Below, piece by piece: positions 22,595 through 31,383 of a DNA stretch of 48,839 nt. A program made the position numbers and the translations under genes. The stretch is from Pseudomonadota bacterium (GTDB lineage: Bacteria > Pseudomonadota > Alphaproteobacteria > Rhizobiales > Hyphomicrobiaceae): contig JAFECH010000002.1 of assembly GCA_018242255.1 (NCBI GenBank), forward strand, positions 1-48,839, given 5' to 3'. The notes below the pieces were generated by a model. It was not told the DNA's origin, did not search any database, and saw nothing but the letters and a program-made list of their open reading frames with translations. Every line of letters starts with the position of its first letter. Positions within the stretch are counted from its first letter, which is position 1.

Positions 22595-23000
22595 TCGGAC
22601 ATTCCCCAAATCGGCCGACCTGCAGGGCAATCTAGCCCTTTGCAGGTTCTGGCGCCTTGCGTTGCATTGGCGCTGGACGGTCCGGTGAGCTGCTAGACGT
22701 GGCCGGCATGCGCCCTGTCCTGAATATCGTCGGCAACGCGTCCACTCGTGAAGCTCATTATAGGCTCCAGCAATATGTGCGCGCCCGACTGGACAAAATG
22801 CCGAAATTTTCAACGAATTAGGATTATCGCCTTATCGTATCTCGATTACCGCGTCGCAAGCACAATTCGATTGCGGTTATTCGCTTGGCTCACGAAATCC
22901 ACATAGTTATCAACGTTCGAATTGGCGAAGTGGGAACAATTGCTATTTGTCGGCGACGCAATCCTGCTTATCCACATCGTCGCCGTATGACAGCTGGCGA
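22595..23000. other. 406-bp divergent intergenic region
   Basis: AT-rich in its right half (22790-22930). It carries the promoters of nupC and the 23001 gene, but no element could be assigned with confidence. No RNA gene was seen. Confidence 0.4.
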
Positions 23001-24029
23001 ATGTTTGAATTTTTGCGCTACTGTCGCGGTGTCAGAAATCGCGATCCGCATTGGAAGATCATGGACCGCCTTCCCTCCAACATGCGAACCGATATGCGCC
23101 GCTTCCTTGATCAGTTTAGCGGCGAGAACGTGTTGTTTGTTCCCAATGCGGGCAATGCCGGCGATTGCCTGATTTTCGCTTCGACGCTAAGCGCAATGAG
23201 CAGATCTTCTGTCAATTTTGAAATCGCGGATGATGGCGCTGACTTCAAAAACCGGACAGTCTTCTTAGGCGGAGGCGGTAATCTCGTAGGTATTTATCCA
23301 GATACGTGCCAAACGATCGAAGCTTGCCGTTCTGAAGCGGCGCGCATTGTTTTGTTGCCGCATACGATCCGGGGCAACGACGAACTGATAGCGTCTCTTG
23401 ACGGGCGCTTTACTATATGGTGCCGCGAGAGACGATCTTTCGAGCATGTCCGCAAGCTCAATCCCGATCTGGATTGCCACATTGGCCACGACATGGCGTT
23501 TCATTGTGACGTCGAGGAATTCTTAAGCGACTTAGAATGTAACGAAATCGGCACGCTCCTATTGAATGACGGCCTCAAGCGTCGCGGCACAAGCCTTGAA
23601 CGGCTCGCCGAGCTATCTGTCGTGCGCTTCATGCGCACAGATCGCGAGGCCCGGTCATCGAGAATTGCAACCGACCTCGATGTTTCACTTGCATTCGGAA
23701 GCGTCGCCGACGTCGAAACATCCACGCTGACTGCGTGGTGTTTCTTAAAAACGATCTCCGTTGCGAAGCGCGTCATCACAGATCGGCTGCATGTCGCCAT
23801 AGCTTGCGCTCTTCTCGGGACGACTTGCGAGCTTCTCGACAACTCCTACAGCAAGAACCGGGAGGTTTACGCGCACAGCCTCCATCGCTTTGACGGTATC
23901 TCCTTTAAGCGAAGCGCGGGTGCGAGGATCGCGGACCAGCCGCCACGAAAGAAGTCTCTATTTGCGAAAACTGCCAATCGCGCCCACCGTCTTGCACGTG
24001 ATTTTTTGCGACGCGGTGCGATGCCATGA
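23001..24029 (+). CDS. Polysaccharide pyruvyl transferase family protein (ExoV-like)
   Basis: A 342-residue member of the family that adds ketal pyruvate to surface polysaccharides. Characteristic pieces: NVLFVPNAGNAGDCLIFAST, the glycine-rich TVFLGGGGNLVGIYPDT, IVLLPHTIRG, and near the end RVITDRLHVAIACALLGT with LLDNSYSKNREVY. The ATG at 23001 has only a weak ribosome site; Met at 23061 is an alternative. No glycosyltransferase or capsule cluster surrounds it, which is unusual; the next gene is a PP-loop enzyme, so the pair may modify a small molecule or an envelope sugar. Confidence 0.8.
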   Translation: MFEFLRYCRGVRNRDPHWKIMDRLPSNMRTDMRRFLDQFSGENVLFVPNAGNAGDCLIFASTLSAMSRSSVNFEIADDGADFKNRTVFLGGGGNLVGIYPDTCQTIEACRSEAARIVLLPHTIRGNDELIASLDGRFTIWCRERRSFEHVRKLNPDLDCHIGHDMAFHCDVEEFLSDLECNEIGTLLLNDGLKRRGTSLERLAELSVVRFMRTDREARSSRIATDLDVSLAFGSVADVETSTLTAWCFLKTISVAKRVITDRLHVAIACALLGTTCELLDNSYSKNREVYAHSLHRFDGISFKRSAGARIADQPPRKKSLFAKTANRAHRLARDFLRRGAMP

Positions 24030-24129
24030 ACGTCTCGCCGCGAAAGATGATTTGCGATCTCAGCTTTTGCTGGTCTCGGCGACAGTCTTTCAGAACTCGA
24101 ACTTTCGCCATGTGTAATTGCAGTCCTTT

Positions 24130-24225
24130 ATGAAGTTTCGACGTCCCTCTCTTTCGCGGCTTCTCACCACTTTGCTACTGGGACCACTCGAAACGTTATC
24201 TGTTTTTATGGTCGGGATTCAATAA
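24130..24225 (+). CDS. Possible 31-aa leader overlapping the PP-loop gene
   Basis: A short frame (MKFRRPSLSRLLTTLLLGPL...) that is basic then hydrophobic. Its TAA stop shares one base with the ATG of the next gene (TAATG), the arrangement typical of translational coupling. It has no clear ribosome site, so it may be chance. Confidence 0.3.
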   Translation: MKFRRPSLSRLLTTLLLGPLETLSVFMVGIQ

Positions 24226-25439
24226 TGCCTCGCCTCCAAGTGCACGTTTCAGATGACGGACTTCGTCGCGAAGTCCGCAGCGACGGCGAACTACCCGATC
24301 TGTTTTTTGAAATGCATCCTAGAGACGGTGCCGCCGCGCCGGAATTTGAATCCAGCGACTTCGCGCTTATCGCGATGTTACCTATCGCAATGCACGCAAT
24401 GGCGGATTTGCATGCCGAATTCGAAGTTGATTCGACGCTCTTGGATGGGCTCGATCACTTTCAAGACGTCTGGCGCGCGTGGCGACCGGATATCTTCAAG
24501 AAGAAGAGCAAGATTTCCACTGACGGTGAGTATGTCCGCAGCCCCAACAACAATCGCACGCCTAAAGCCGTGGCTGCTTTTTCTTCAGGTCTCGATAGCA
24601 CCTTCACTTTGAGCCGCCATGCAAAGGGAGATGCCGGCCGGGCGGTACGAGACGTTCAGACCGCGGTGATGGTGCACGGTTTCGATATGCCTCTCGATGC
24701 GGCCGACGGTTTTGAAACGCTAGCTCGTAACGGATCAGCCATATGTGCGGATCTCGGAGTAAACCTTGTTACAGTGAAAACGAATTGGCGAAGCATAGTA
24801 CCCGACTGGGAGATGACTTTCGGTGCAGGGTTGGCTTCGGTTCTTCATCAATTCTCGAAAGCGCACGACGTCGCGTTGATCGCGACGGAGGAGAGCTACA
24901 AAAACTGCCTTCCCGTGTGGGGAAACAGTTTCTGGACTGATCGCTTCTTTTCGTCGTCAGGGCTAAAAATCGAATCCGATGGCGGTGCTTATGACCGTAT
25001 TGACAGGGCTCGGTACGTCGATCGCCATCGCGAACTGGTTCCGCACCTACGTGTCTGTTGGGCCGGCCCGCGCACCGGTGAAAATTGCGGTGTCTGCACC
25101 AAGTGCGTATTGACCAAGCTGAATTTCGCTGCCGCCCGCGTCGCCGAACCGTGGCCTTTTCCCCAAGGACTCACCTCGGAATTGATCCGAGGAATGACAT
25201 TGAAAACATGGTGGCAGAAGCAGTTCCTGGAATTGATCCTCTCGAAGATTGAGAATGATCGGTCGATCGATGCTGCGATTGTCCGAGCGGTTTCGGAACG
25301 GCTCGCTCATTCCTACGCCGCCAGAGAACCAAAGCATTTCGTCACTAGATCGACTACAGCGACGCCACGAACATTCGGACCGCTTCGAGGTAAGTTTCAA
25401 GATCTTCTTGGCTTTCGTCGCGCGCAAGGAAGGCGCTGA
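24225..25439 (+). CDS. PP-loop (adenine nucleotide alpha-hydrolase-like) enzyme
   Basis: A 404-residue protein. An N-terminal domain of about 110 residues precedes a PP-loop ATP-binding motif AAFSSGLDSTFTL (SGGxDS-type), then AVMVHGFDMPLDAADGFETL and VNLVTVKTNWRS. A zinc-finger-like ENCGVCTKCVLTKLNF lies around residue 286. This architecture resembles QueC/ExsB-like and other enzymes that adenylate a carbonyl or carboxyl oxygen, followed by amination, sulfur transfer or ligation; the substrate is unknown. It follows the pyruvyl transferase by 195 bp in the same direction and faces the ECF sigma gene. GGGA lies eight bases before the ATG. Confidence 0.7.
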   Translation: MPRLQVHVSDDGLRREVRSDGELPDLFFEMHPRDGAAAPEFESSDFALIAMLPIAMHAMADLHAEFEVDSTLLDGLDHFQDVWRAWRPDIFKKKSKISTDGEYVRSPNNNRTPKAVAAFSSGLDSTFTLSRHAKGDAGRAVRDVQTAVMVHGFDMPLDAADGFETLARNGSAICADLGVNLVTVKTNWRSIVPDWEMTFGAGLASVLHQFSKAHDVALIATEESYKNCLPVWGNSFWTDRFFSSSGLKIESDGGAYDRIDRARYVDRHRELVPHLRVCWAGPRTGENCGVCTKCVLTKLNFAAARVAEPWPFPQGLTSELIRGMTLKTWWQKQFLELILSKIENDRSIDAAIVRAVSERLAHSYAAREPKHFVTRSTTATPRTFGPLRGKFQDLLGFRRAQGRR

Positions 25440-25469
25440 TCGACCGCGCGTTGGGCAGTCTGCCTCCAG

Positions 25470-26063
25470 TTAAGATCTTCCGCCGTCATGTAGCATAGCT
25501 TTCGATTGGCAGGCGTTAGCGAGCGTTCTCATGCTTCGGTGAAGGACTACGCGTACAGCGATCTCCGTCATTCCAAGTCTCGCTGCCAGATCGCGTGCAG
25601 TATATCCTTCGACGCTCATCGAACGGACAATTTGTTGACTGCGTTCGGGGAGCTTTTCGAGCACGCGCCCCAAGTCATATGCGTCAGTCGATGCCGGCTG
25701 ACTGTGATCTTCGAAATCCACTGCGCAAAGATCAATAGGAACTTCCGGGCGACGACGTCGCCGTCGCAAATCGTCAATCATCTTGTTGCGCGTGATCGCC
25801 TTGACCCATGGACCCAACGGCATCGATGAGTCCCACGTATGACGTTTCAAATGTATCGCAAGGAGTATGTCCTGCACGACATCTTCAACGTCATTCTGCG
25901 GAGTGGCGACGCCGCCCAGACCTCGCCGGACAACCTTTCTCAACACGTGTGAAAGGTCTTCGAGGAGCGTGTGGTAGGCCGCCTCATCCCCACTCATTGC
26001 AGCACGCATCAGCTTAGACCACTCTGCGCCTGGCGCCTTTCTCTGCAAAATTGTGCTTTCCAT
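25470..26063 (-). CDS. ECF-type RNA polymerase sigma factor
   Basis: A 197-residue sigma-70 family ECF protein. Region 2 contains DVVQDILLAIHLKRHTWDS and PLGPWVKAITRNKMIDDLRR (core and -10 binding), a basic run RRRRRRPE, and region 4 VLEKLPERSQQIVRSM, EGYTARDLAARLGMTEIAVR and VVLHRSMRTLA. Alphaproteobacterial ECFs of this type are usually followed by an anti-sigma of the NrsF/DUF1109 type, but here the next gene downstream is convergent and unrelated, so the regulator must be elsewhere. The ATG at 26063 with GGTGAA upstream is favoured over a longer frame. Confidence 0.9.
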   Translation of the reverse strand: MESTILQRKAPGAEWSKLMRAAMSGDEAAYHTLLEDLSHVLRKVVRRGLGGVATPQNDVEDVVQDILLAIHLKRHTWDSSMPLGPWVKAITRNKMIDDLRRRRRRPEVPIDLCAVDFEDHSQPASTDAYDLGRVLEKLPERSQQIVRSMSVEGYTARDLAARLGMTEIAVRVVLHRSMRTLANACQSKAMLHDGGRS

Positions 26064-26305
26064 GGCGTTTTCACCGTGTCCTAGCAATATTGCGATCGGC
26101 AAGCCGTCAAGATCGTCAAATTCGGCAACGATAGACCGTCGCATCCTTGACAGATATTGACCTGCCAGACGCCCGATCGGCGATACCATTTAGCTATGAC
26201 ATCGAGAGCCCCGGAGCAGTGCCGGACCATGTTAGTTGAGAGCTCCGCCGCACTGTGGTGCCGGCAAGATTCGCAAACCAACAACAGCTTTCGGAGACGT
26301 GTTCC

Positions 26306-26566
26306 ATGGGCAAAAAAACGTTCGTCGGCAGTGTGCTTCTTGTTCTTTTCTCGTCCGCCCCCGCCTTCGCTGGCTGCGACGAGGAATTTGATGCGCTGTC
26401 AAAAGCAATCAGTAGCCCGGTTACGATGGCAGCCGGGCACCGCGCAGCCATGATGCGCATGGCGGTGTCAGGCTATGATCGTTGCATGGCGGGAGACAGC
26501 AAGTATTTCGGTGATATCCGCGAGCAGATCATGGCTCAGATCCGCCACAACCTCGGTGGTCAATAA
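26306..26566 (+). CDS. Small exported protein, 86 aa
   Basis: A signal peptide (MGKKTFVGSVLLVLFSSAPA, cleaved after AFA) leads to a mature part that begins GCDEEFDALSKAIS and has a central helix AAGHRAAMMRMAVSGYDRC. Two Cys can form a periplasmic disulfide. No family was recognised. GGAGA lies nine bases before the ATG. It is divergent from the ECF gene, so it could be its target, but no ECF-type promoter could be pinned down. Confidence 0.65.
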   Translation: MGKKTFVGSVLLVLFSSAPAFAGCDEEFDALSKAISSPVTMAAGHRAAMMRMAVSGYDRCMAGDSKYFGDIREQIMAQIRHNLGGQ

Positions 26567-26721
26567 AACGGCGTTTTCTCGCCGGGTTCAGCGTCCGGAA
26601 TGCCACCTCCCGCCGATATCGGTTGAATGGGAGAACGGCCGCTGAGCCTTCAATGTAGACGCCGTTCTGCAAACGACGCTAACGTCGGAACGGATCTGAC
26701 AGCAGCGAACCTTGCAATTCG

Positions 26722-27420
26722 ATGAGTGACACCAGCATAGAAGATGCCTTCCGCCGAATTTGTGCAATGGAGATCCCGTTGAGGGAGCGCTTGACCGCAT
26801 TTTCCGAAGCTGTGAAACGTTTCTCGCTCCCCTTTGCGAAGGCCTACGATGATTTGGTCACACGTATCCGCTCGGGCGAAGCTGGGATCACCGCTCCGCG
26901 GATCGGCGACAGGATGCCGCCGTTTGCACTTCCCGATTCTCAAAATCGGCTGGTGAGCCTAGACGCTCTCCTCCAGGATGGCCCCACGATTGTCAGTTTC
27001 AATCGCGGACACTGGTGCGAGTACTGTCTGATCGAACTTGCCGCACTACGCGGCGCGTTGGACGAATTCGCGCAGAAAGGCGCGCGCGTGGTGTCCATCA
27101 TGCCGGAATCTCAGGCCTATATTTCGAACCTCGACGAGCGAAGCGGAATTACGATTTTGTCTGATATCGACAACGGCTATGCGCTGGAACTCGGTCTTTC
27201 GATCTGGGTCGGCGATGACGTCCGTCGTCTATATTTGGAACACGGCGTGGAGCTGCAGAAATATAGCGGCAACGACACTTGGTTTCTTCCGATACCGGCG
27301 ACGTTCGTGGTGGGAAGAGACGGCATCATCATTGGCCGCCAGGTCGATCCTGATTTTCGCAATCGCATGGAAATCACCGAAATTCTGTCGGCGCTGGATC
27401 GCGCCGACCAGTTGGCGTGA
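26722..27420 (+). CDS. Peroxiredoxin-like (AhpC/TSA) protein
   Basis: A 232-residue thioredoxin-fold peroxidase-like protein. An N-terminal helical part (60 residues) precedes the AhpC/TSA domain: PRIGDRMPPFALPD, IVSFNRGHWCEYCLIELAAL (CEYC active site), ILSDIDNGYALELGL and a conserved PIPATFVVGRDGIIIGRQVD. The family reduces peroxides using an attacking Cys; here the first Cys of CxxC is the likely nucleophile. It is a clear paralog of the gene at 33460-34170, which keeps the order of all blocks with a CPYC site. No strong ribosome site was seen. Confidence 0.85.
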   Translation: MSDTSIEDAFRRICAMEIPLRERLTAFSEAVKRFSLPFAKAYDDLVTRIRSGEAGITAPRIGDRMPPFALPDSQNRLVSLDALLQDGPTIVSFNRGHWCEYCLIELAALRGALDEFAQKGARVVSIMPESQAYISNLDERSGITILSDIDNGYALELGLSIWVGDDVRRLYLEHGVELQKYSGNDTWFLPIPATFVVGRDGIIIGRQVDPDFRNRMEITEILSALDRADQLA

Positions 27421-27472
27421 TGTCGAGAGTTCCACACTCAGTGCCAATTAGCATGACGGCCGCCTGAAATCC

Positions 27473-28669
27473 CTATCGAGGCAGCGCGTCGCGAGACATC
27501 ATCTCTTCGATCGAGATCGTGTCTTTGGGCTCATGTAGGAAAACGCCCTCGATCGGGTCAACATCATGCTGCCAAGGCGCCTGCTCGATTGCGCGCATCG
27601 TTTGCTCGTAACCCGCCTGCCAGCGCTTTTTGATGCCCGATGCACTGAAGTCGACATCTTTTGTGTGGTCTTCATTTTCGTGACCCGACCACAGGAGACG
27701 CACAAAATGCATTCGCGTCAGGCAGCCGTAACTCGTTAGATGTCGCACTTCCTCGCGAGTCCGTAGTTCTTCCGGAATGTATTTAGCAAGCTCCTTAATG
27801 ATGTGACGGAGCCGATGGATCTGCGCCTGACGCGTAATATGGGTCGCGACCCGGCTCGAATATTGAATGTTCTTCTGGCGGTGGAGAACTTCCCAGATCG
27901 TCTCCGGCTCGGGACCAACCGGGTTCCAAACGTGCACCGTGAAGACGAGCGAGTTCTTACGGGGATTATCGTCGAATATCGCTTCGGCTGGCGTATTGGA
28001 TAGAATACCGCCATCCCAATAAAGTTCGCCGTCTATTTGGACAGCGGGAAACGCCGGCGGCAACGCACCGGACGCCATGATATGTTTCGCGGTGATCTCG
28101 GTTTCCTGACTATCGAAGTAGTGCATCTGACTCGTACGAACCTGCGCTGCACCAACCGTCAGACGTGGGGTGTTGCGCCGGATGAGTTTGAAATCGACAA
28201 GCTCATTGAGTGTAGATTCAAGTTCCGACGTGGAGTAGAAGCCGGCTTTCTCGGATCCAAGCTGTACATGCGGTCCGCAAAAGGCCATTGGATTAGGCTT
28301 ATAGAAGCCGGAAATTCCGCTCGTCACGGCCTGCCAATAGGACAGGCCAGAGGCAAGCTGGGGCCAGAACATCAACGCATCCCAGGCTGCACGCTGTGTC
28401 ATTCGTCCCCAGAATTCCTGCAATGCCGCAAGCCTATTGTTCGGTTCGTTGCCGACGATCAATGACGCGTTGATGGCTCCGATCGATGTTCCGATTACCC
28501 AGTCGGGCTCGATGCCCGCTTCGTGGAGCGCGTGGTAGACGCCAGATTGATATGCGCCGAGTGCCCCGCCGCCTTGCAGGACAAGCACGATCTGCCCATA
28601 CCCTGCCGTTCGAGAATTGGGGCCTAGCCGGCTCGCGCTACCTGCTTCATTCTTCGAGACGAGATTCAT
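27473..28669 (-). CDS. Patatin-like phospholipase with DUF3734 (second of four)
   Basis: A 398-residue patatin-fold hydrolase. Oxyanion loop LQGGGALGAYQSGVY, nucleophile Ser62 in GTSIGAINAS, catalytic Asp219 in YWDGGILSN and a C-terminal extension with GIKKRWQAGYEQTMRAI that is characteristic of the DUF3734-type patatins, a group common near 3-hydroxybutyrate and PHB genes in alphaproteobacteria. The protein has no signal peptide. GGAGGATCC precedes the ATG. It is last of a minus-strand series (bdhA, cupin, MFS, DUF302, patatin) and follows DUF302 by 30 bp. It is a paralog of the gene at 35913-37040. Confidence 0.92.
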   Translation of the reverse strand: MNLVSKNEAGSASRLGPNSRTAGYGQIVLVLQGGGALGAYQSGVYHALHEAGIEPDWVIGTSIGAINASLIVGNEPNNRLAALQEFWGRMTQRAAWDALMFWPQLASGLSYWQAVTSGISGFYKPNPMAFCGPHVQLGSEKAGFYSTSELESTLNELVDFKLIRRNTPRLTVGAAQVRTSQMHYFDSQETEITAKHIMASGALPPAFPAVQIDGELYWDGGILSNTPAEAIFDDNPRKNSLVFTVHVWNPVGPEPETIWEVLHRQKNIQYSSRVATHITRQAQIHRLRHIIKELAKYIPEELRTREEVRHLTSYGCLTRMHFVRLLWSGHENEDHTKDVDFSASGIKKRWQAGYEQTMRAIEQAPWQHDVDPIEGVFLHEPKDTISIEEMMSRDALPR

Positions 28670-28699
28670 GGATCCTCCAGATTGGCCGGCAACAATTGA

Positions 28700-29200
28700 T
28701 CACTTTGAAGCAACGCTAGAGGTGATCGATGCAATAACGTCAGACGCCATCTTGAATTGTGCTTCGCGGTCGGTAATGCCATGGCGCTTTGCGATCCACG
28801 CGAAGTCGGTATAGACGGCCCACACTTGGCCATTTGAGTCTTTCCTCACGAGAAGACGAACCGGCCAGTCGAGCCCTGAATCTGGATTTGACGTCAGAAA
28901 TTGAATCCCAAGCGGCGGATTTCCGAAAATCAACAAGGTCGACGGACTGAGCTTGATGCCTGCTGAAGCACCGAGCTGGCTTTGATCTACGGCGAGAAAG
29001 AACTTGATGCCTTTTTTGCCTATATCGTCCTTAAGCCGCGCGATCGTTTCGTCAAAGCCGTAAACGCTCTTTACTTTGATGACGCCATCATCGTTCACCG
29101 TGGCAAGCGCGGGTGAAAACGAACTCGCGAGTGGCAATGCCAATGCAGCGGTTGTTGCGATAAATACTGCGCACAAAGGCGTGGCTAGCTTGAATGTCAT
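28700..29200 (-). CDS. DUF302 family exported protein
   Basis: A 166-residue protein. A long signal peptide (FIATTAALALPLASSFSPALA) is followed by a DUF302 domain: KSVYGFDETIARLKDDIGKK, KFFLAVDQSQLGASAGI, LSPSTLLIFGNPPLGIQF and LPVRL-like WPVRLLVRKDSNGQVW. The family of small periplasmic beta proteins has no defined activity, though some members bind ligands. AAGGAGG lies six bases before the ATG at 29200. The patatin gene starts 30 bp downstream. Confidence 0.9.
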   Translation of the reverse strand: MTFKLATPLCAVFIATTAALALPLASSFSPALATVNDDGVIKVKSVYGFDETIARLKDDIGKKGIKFFLAVDQSQLGASAGIKLSPSTLLIFGNPPLGIQFLTSNPDSGLDWPVRLLVRKDSNGQVWAVYTDFAWIAKRHGITDREAQFKMASDVIASITSSVASK

Positions 29201-29361
29201 GAGTTCCTCCTTGTCATTCGGACGAGGAAAGCGACCGGCCCACCTCTTGCTCTGAGGATGTCGAAAACCCGCGTTTCGTGGAAATATCCGTTGGCTTCGA
29301 AGTCGATAGTTGGTGCGTATTGCTCTCCAACTCTCATCGCTGCAGACCGGCGCTTGGAAGG

Positions 29362-30603
29362 TCAATTGACATCCGGCTTGCTGAGGACCTTAACCGCTCC
29401 GGTATTCAGATAGCGGACCAACCAGGCGGCAACGACAAGCGACGCCCCGATGCCGATAACGCAGGCCGTCCAACCGAAGCGATCGAAAATCGCGCCGAGC
29501 ACAGCGGTCCCCACAAGGCCGCCAGTGAAATAACTTGCCAAATAGATGCCACTTGCCGCCGCGCGGTTGCTCTTCGCCGCCCGGCCGACGAAACCCGTCG
29601 CAAGGGCCTGCGCGAGAAATGTTCCGGCAGCAATGAGAACCATGCCTGTCAGTACGGATAGCAGCGACGGAATAGCGATCAACGGTAAGCCGGCGACAGC
29701 AACAGCGAGAGCGAACCAGAGCGCAGGTTTATGGCCAATTCTGTGAGCTAGCGCCCCCGCAAGTGGTGTCGTGATGATCGATGGCAAGAAGATGAAATAG
29801 ATAAAGCCCAGCGTCATCATGCCGACCGAAAGTGGCGGCGCCACGAGAATGAAATTGACGTAGGTAAACGTGCCGATGAAAGCAAAGAGGATGCAAAATC
29901 CGATTCCGAACGCGGCCCGCATGTCGGCCTTCTTGAGGTTTATCCACCAAGGATCCGGCGGCGTCTGTGTGACGACGACAGACACCACGGGCATCGTCGC
30001 TTGTTTTACATTCGCGTAGACCAAGGCGGCCCCCGCCACGTTGAGCGCAGAGAACACGAAGAAGTTTGCAGCGAGCCCCGCGTGATCGACGACTGCGGCC
30101 GCAACAAAGCGGCCGGCGAGATTACTGGCGACGTTGCCGGTGATATAGGCGGCGAAAGCACCTGCGGATTGCTCGGCGGTGAACCGTTCGCCAAGATATG
30201 CGAGCGTCAGCCCAAATGCGGACGCCATGCAAAGCCCCTGCACGATGCGCAAAAACGCAAAAATCGGGAGGTTTGGTGCATAAGCCAACAGGAATGTCGG
30301 TACCGATAAAACAAGCAGGCTCTTGATAATCCCGCTGCGCCTGTCGATGTGCTGGCTCAGAAGCGCAACCGAGAGGCCGCCGATAGCCATGCCGAGGGTG
30401 CAGGCGTTGACGGCGAGCCCCATCGCGGCGGGACTGACTTGATAGTGGGCAGCAAGCATTGGAAGGAGCGCTTGCGTTGCGAACAGGTCGACCACTGTGA
30501 GGAAGGCGATCAGGGTAATAATGAGCAGTTGAGAGGCAGGCACCACCGTCACCGCCGGCATCAATGCCGTCTCCAATTCTCGGCGCATCAGGCTTATAGG
30601 CAT
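29362..30603 (-). CDS. MFS transporter
   Basis: A 413-residue major facilitator with 12 predicted helices. The N-half holds LIITLIAFLTVVDLFATQAL, ALLSQHIDRRSGIIKS (the loop 2-3 motif) and YAPNLPIFAFLRIVQGLCMA; the C-half has HRIGHKPALWFALAVAV and ASYFTGGLVGTAVLGAIFDR. It resembles the drug/sugar efflux (DHA1) part of the family; the substrate is unknown. The ATG at 30603 is preceded by AGGAAG. Its position in a run with hydroxybutyrate and patatin genes suggests transport of a small organic acid or lipid product. Confidence 0.9.
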   Translation of the reverse strand: MPISLMRRELETALMPAVTVVPASQLLIITLIAFLTVVDLFATQALLPMLAAHYQVSPAAMGLAVNACTLGMAIGGLSVALLSQHIDRRSGIIKSLLVLSVPTFLLAYAPNLPIFAFLRIVQGLCMASAFGLTLAYLGERFTAEQSAGAFAAYITGNVASNLAGRFVAAAVVDHAGLAANFFVFSALNVAGAALVYANVKQATMPVVSVVVTQTPPDPWWINLKKADMRAAFGIGFCILFAFIGTFTYVNFILVAPPLSVGMMTLGFIYFIFLPSIITTPLAGALAHRIGHKPALWFALAVAVAGLPLIAIPSLLSVLTGMVLIAAGTFLAQALATGFVGRAAKSNRAAASGIYLASYFTGGLVGTAVLGAIFDRFGWTACVIGIGASLVVAAWLVRYLNTGAVKVLSKPDVN

Positions 30604-30706
30604 GGTCGACTTCCTGATCTCGATTGCATTTGAACCTGCGGCGTTGCCATCGCCGCGCGTCATCCTTCACCACTGGGCGGAGACGGCGCGCGGAGAAGCG
30701 AAAGCG

Positions 30707-31180
30707 CTACATGTTGTGGTCGTTGACATCCGTTGCGATGTCGGCGGAGAGCAGCACGACCGGCTTGCTCGATGCGTTCTTCCACCAATGTGACAGATGA
30801 CTTTCGATCGAAAGGTCGCCTGACTTGTGAATGATAGGAACCGAGCACGTGCTCGCGTATTCCGAGATGGTGCCGGAAACGATGTAAATCAGAGCCGGCC
30901 GATCGTCGTGGCTGTGCCACGCGACTTCGCCGCCGGGCGCTACTACGAGCCGGCGCATACGCAAATGGTGATCGGCCAGGAGAACTTTTTCTTTCGAAAG
31001 ATCGATCTGACCCAGAAGCTTCTCTTGAACTCCCTTGTGTGCCGTTGCTCCGGGTTTCTGGCCGTCGCTGGACACAACCTTATTTGTGGGGCACTCGCCA
31101 GCTCCTGCCGGCGCAACATTGACAAGCATGACGCCGGCCATCGATAGCGCGATCAAAGACGTACTCAGAGAAAAAGTCAT
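30707..31180 (-). CDS. Exported cupin-domain protein
   Basis: A 157-residue protein: signal peptide (SLIALSMAGVMLVNVAPAGA), then a cupin core with ADHHLRMRRLVVAPGGEVAW, HSHDDRPALIYIVSGTISEY and a second half ending SHWWKNASSKPVVLL. The HSHDD motif supplies metal-ligand His. It resembles periplasmic cupins annotated only by fold. The gene is 200 bp from bdhA, behind a terminator, and 103 bp from the MFS gene. Confidence 0.82.
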   Translation of the reverse strand: MTFSLSTSLIALSMAGVMLVNVAPAGAGECPTNKVVSSDGQKPGATAHKGVQEKLLGQIDLSKEKVLLADHHLRMRRLVVAPGGEVAWHSHDDRPALIYIVSGTISEYASTCSVPIIHKSGDLSIESHLSHWWKNASSKPVVLLSADIATDVNDHNM

Positions 31181-31330
31181 CGTGTGTCACTCCGAATTGG
31201 GTTTCATCCGTCAAGCGCGTTTGCGCTTTCCATGGGCACAATGACCAAGACGAAGGATCGTTTTGAAATATCGATTGCGTTTCTGTTCGATAGCCCGAAG
31301 CTATCGGGATGGCAGTCGCAGAAACAAGAA

Positions 31331-31359
31331 CGTGCGCCGGCGGAGACCGCCGACGCACG
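31331..31359 (-). terminator. Terminator after bdhA
   Basis: Hairpin with outer arms CGTGCG / CGCACG and inner arms GGCGG / CCGCC, followed on the minus strand by TTCTTGTTTCTG. Starts about 25 bases after the bdhA stop and so separates bdhA from the cupin/MFS group. Confidence 0.65.
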
Positions 31360-31383
31360 AACCACAGCGCCGCATAGAATTTC

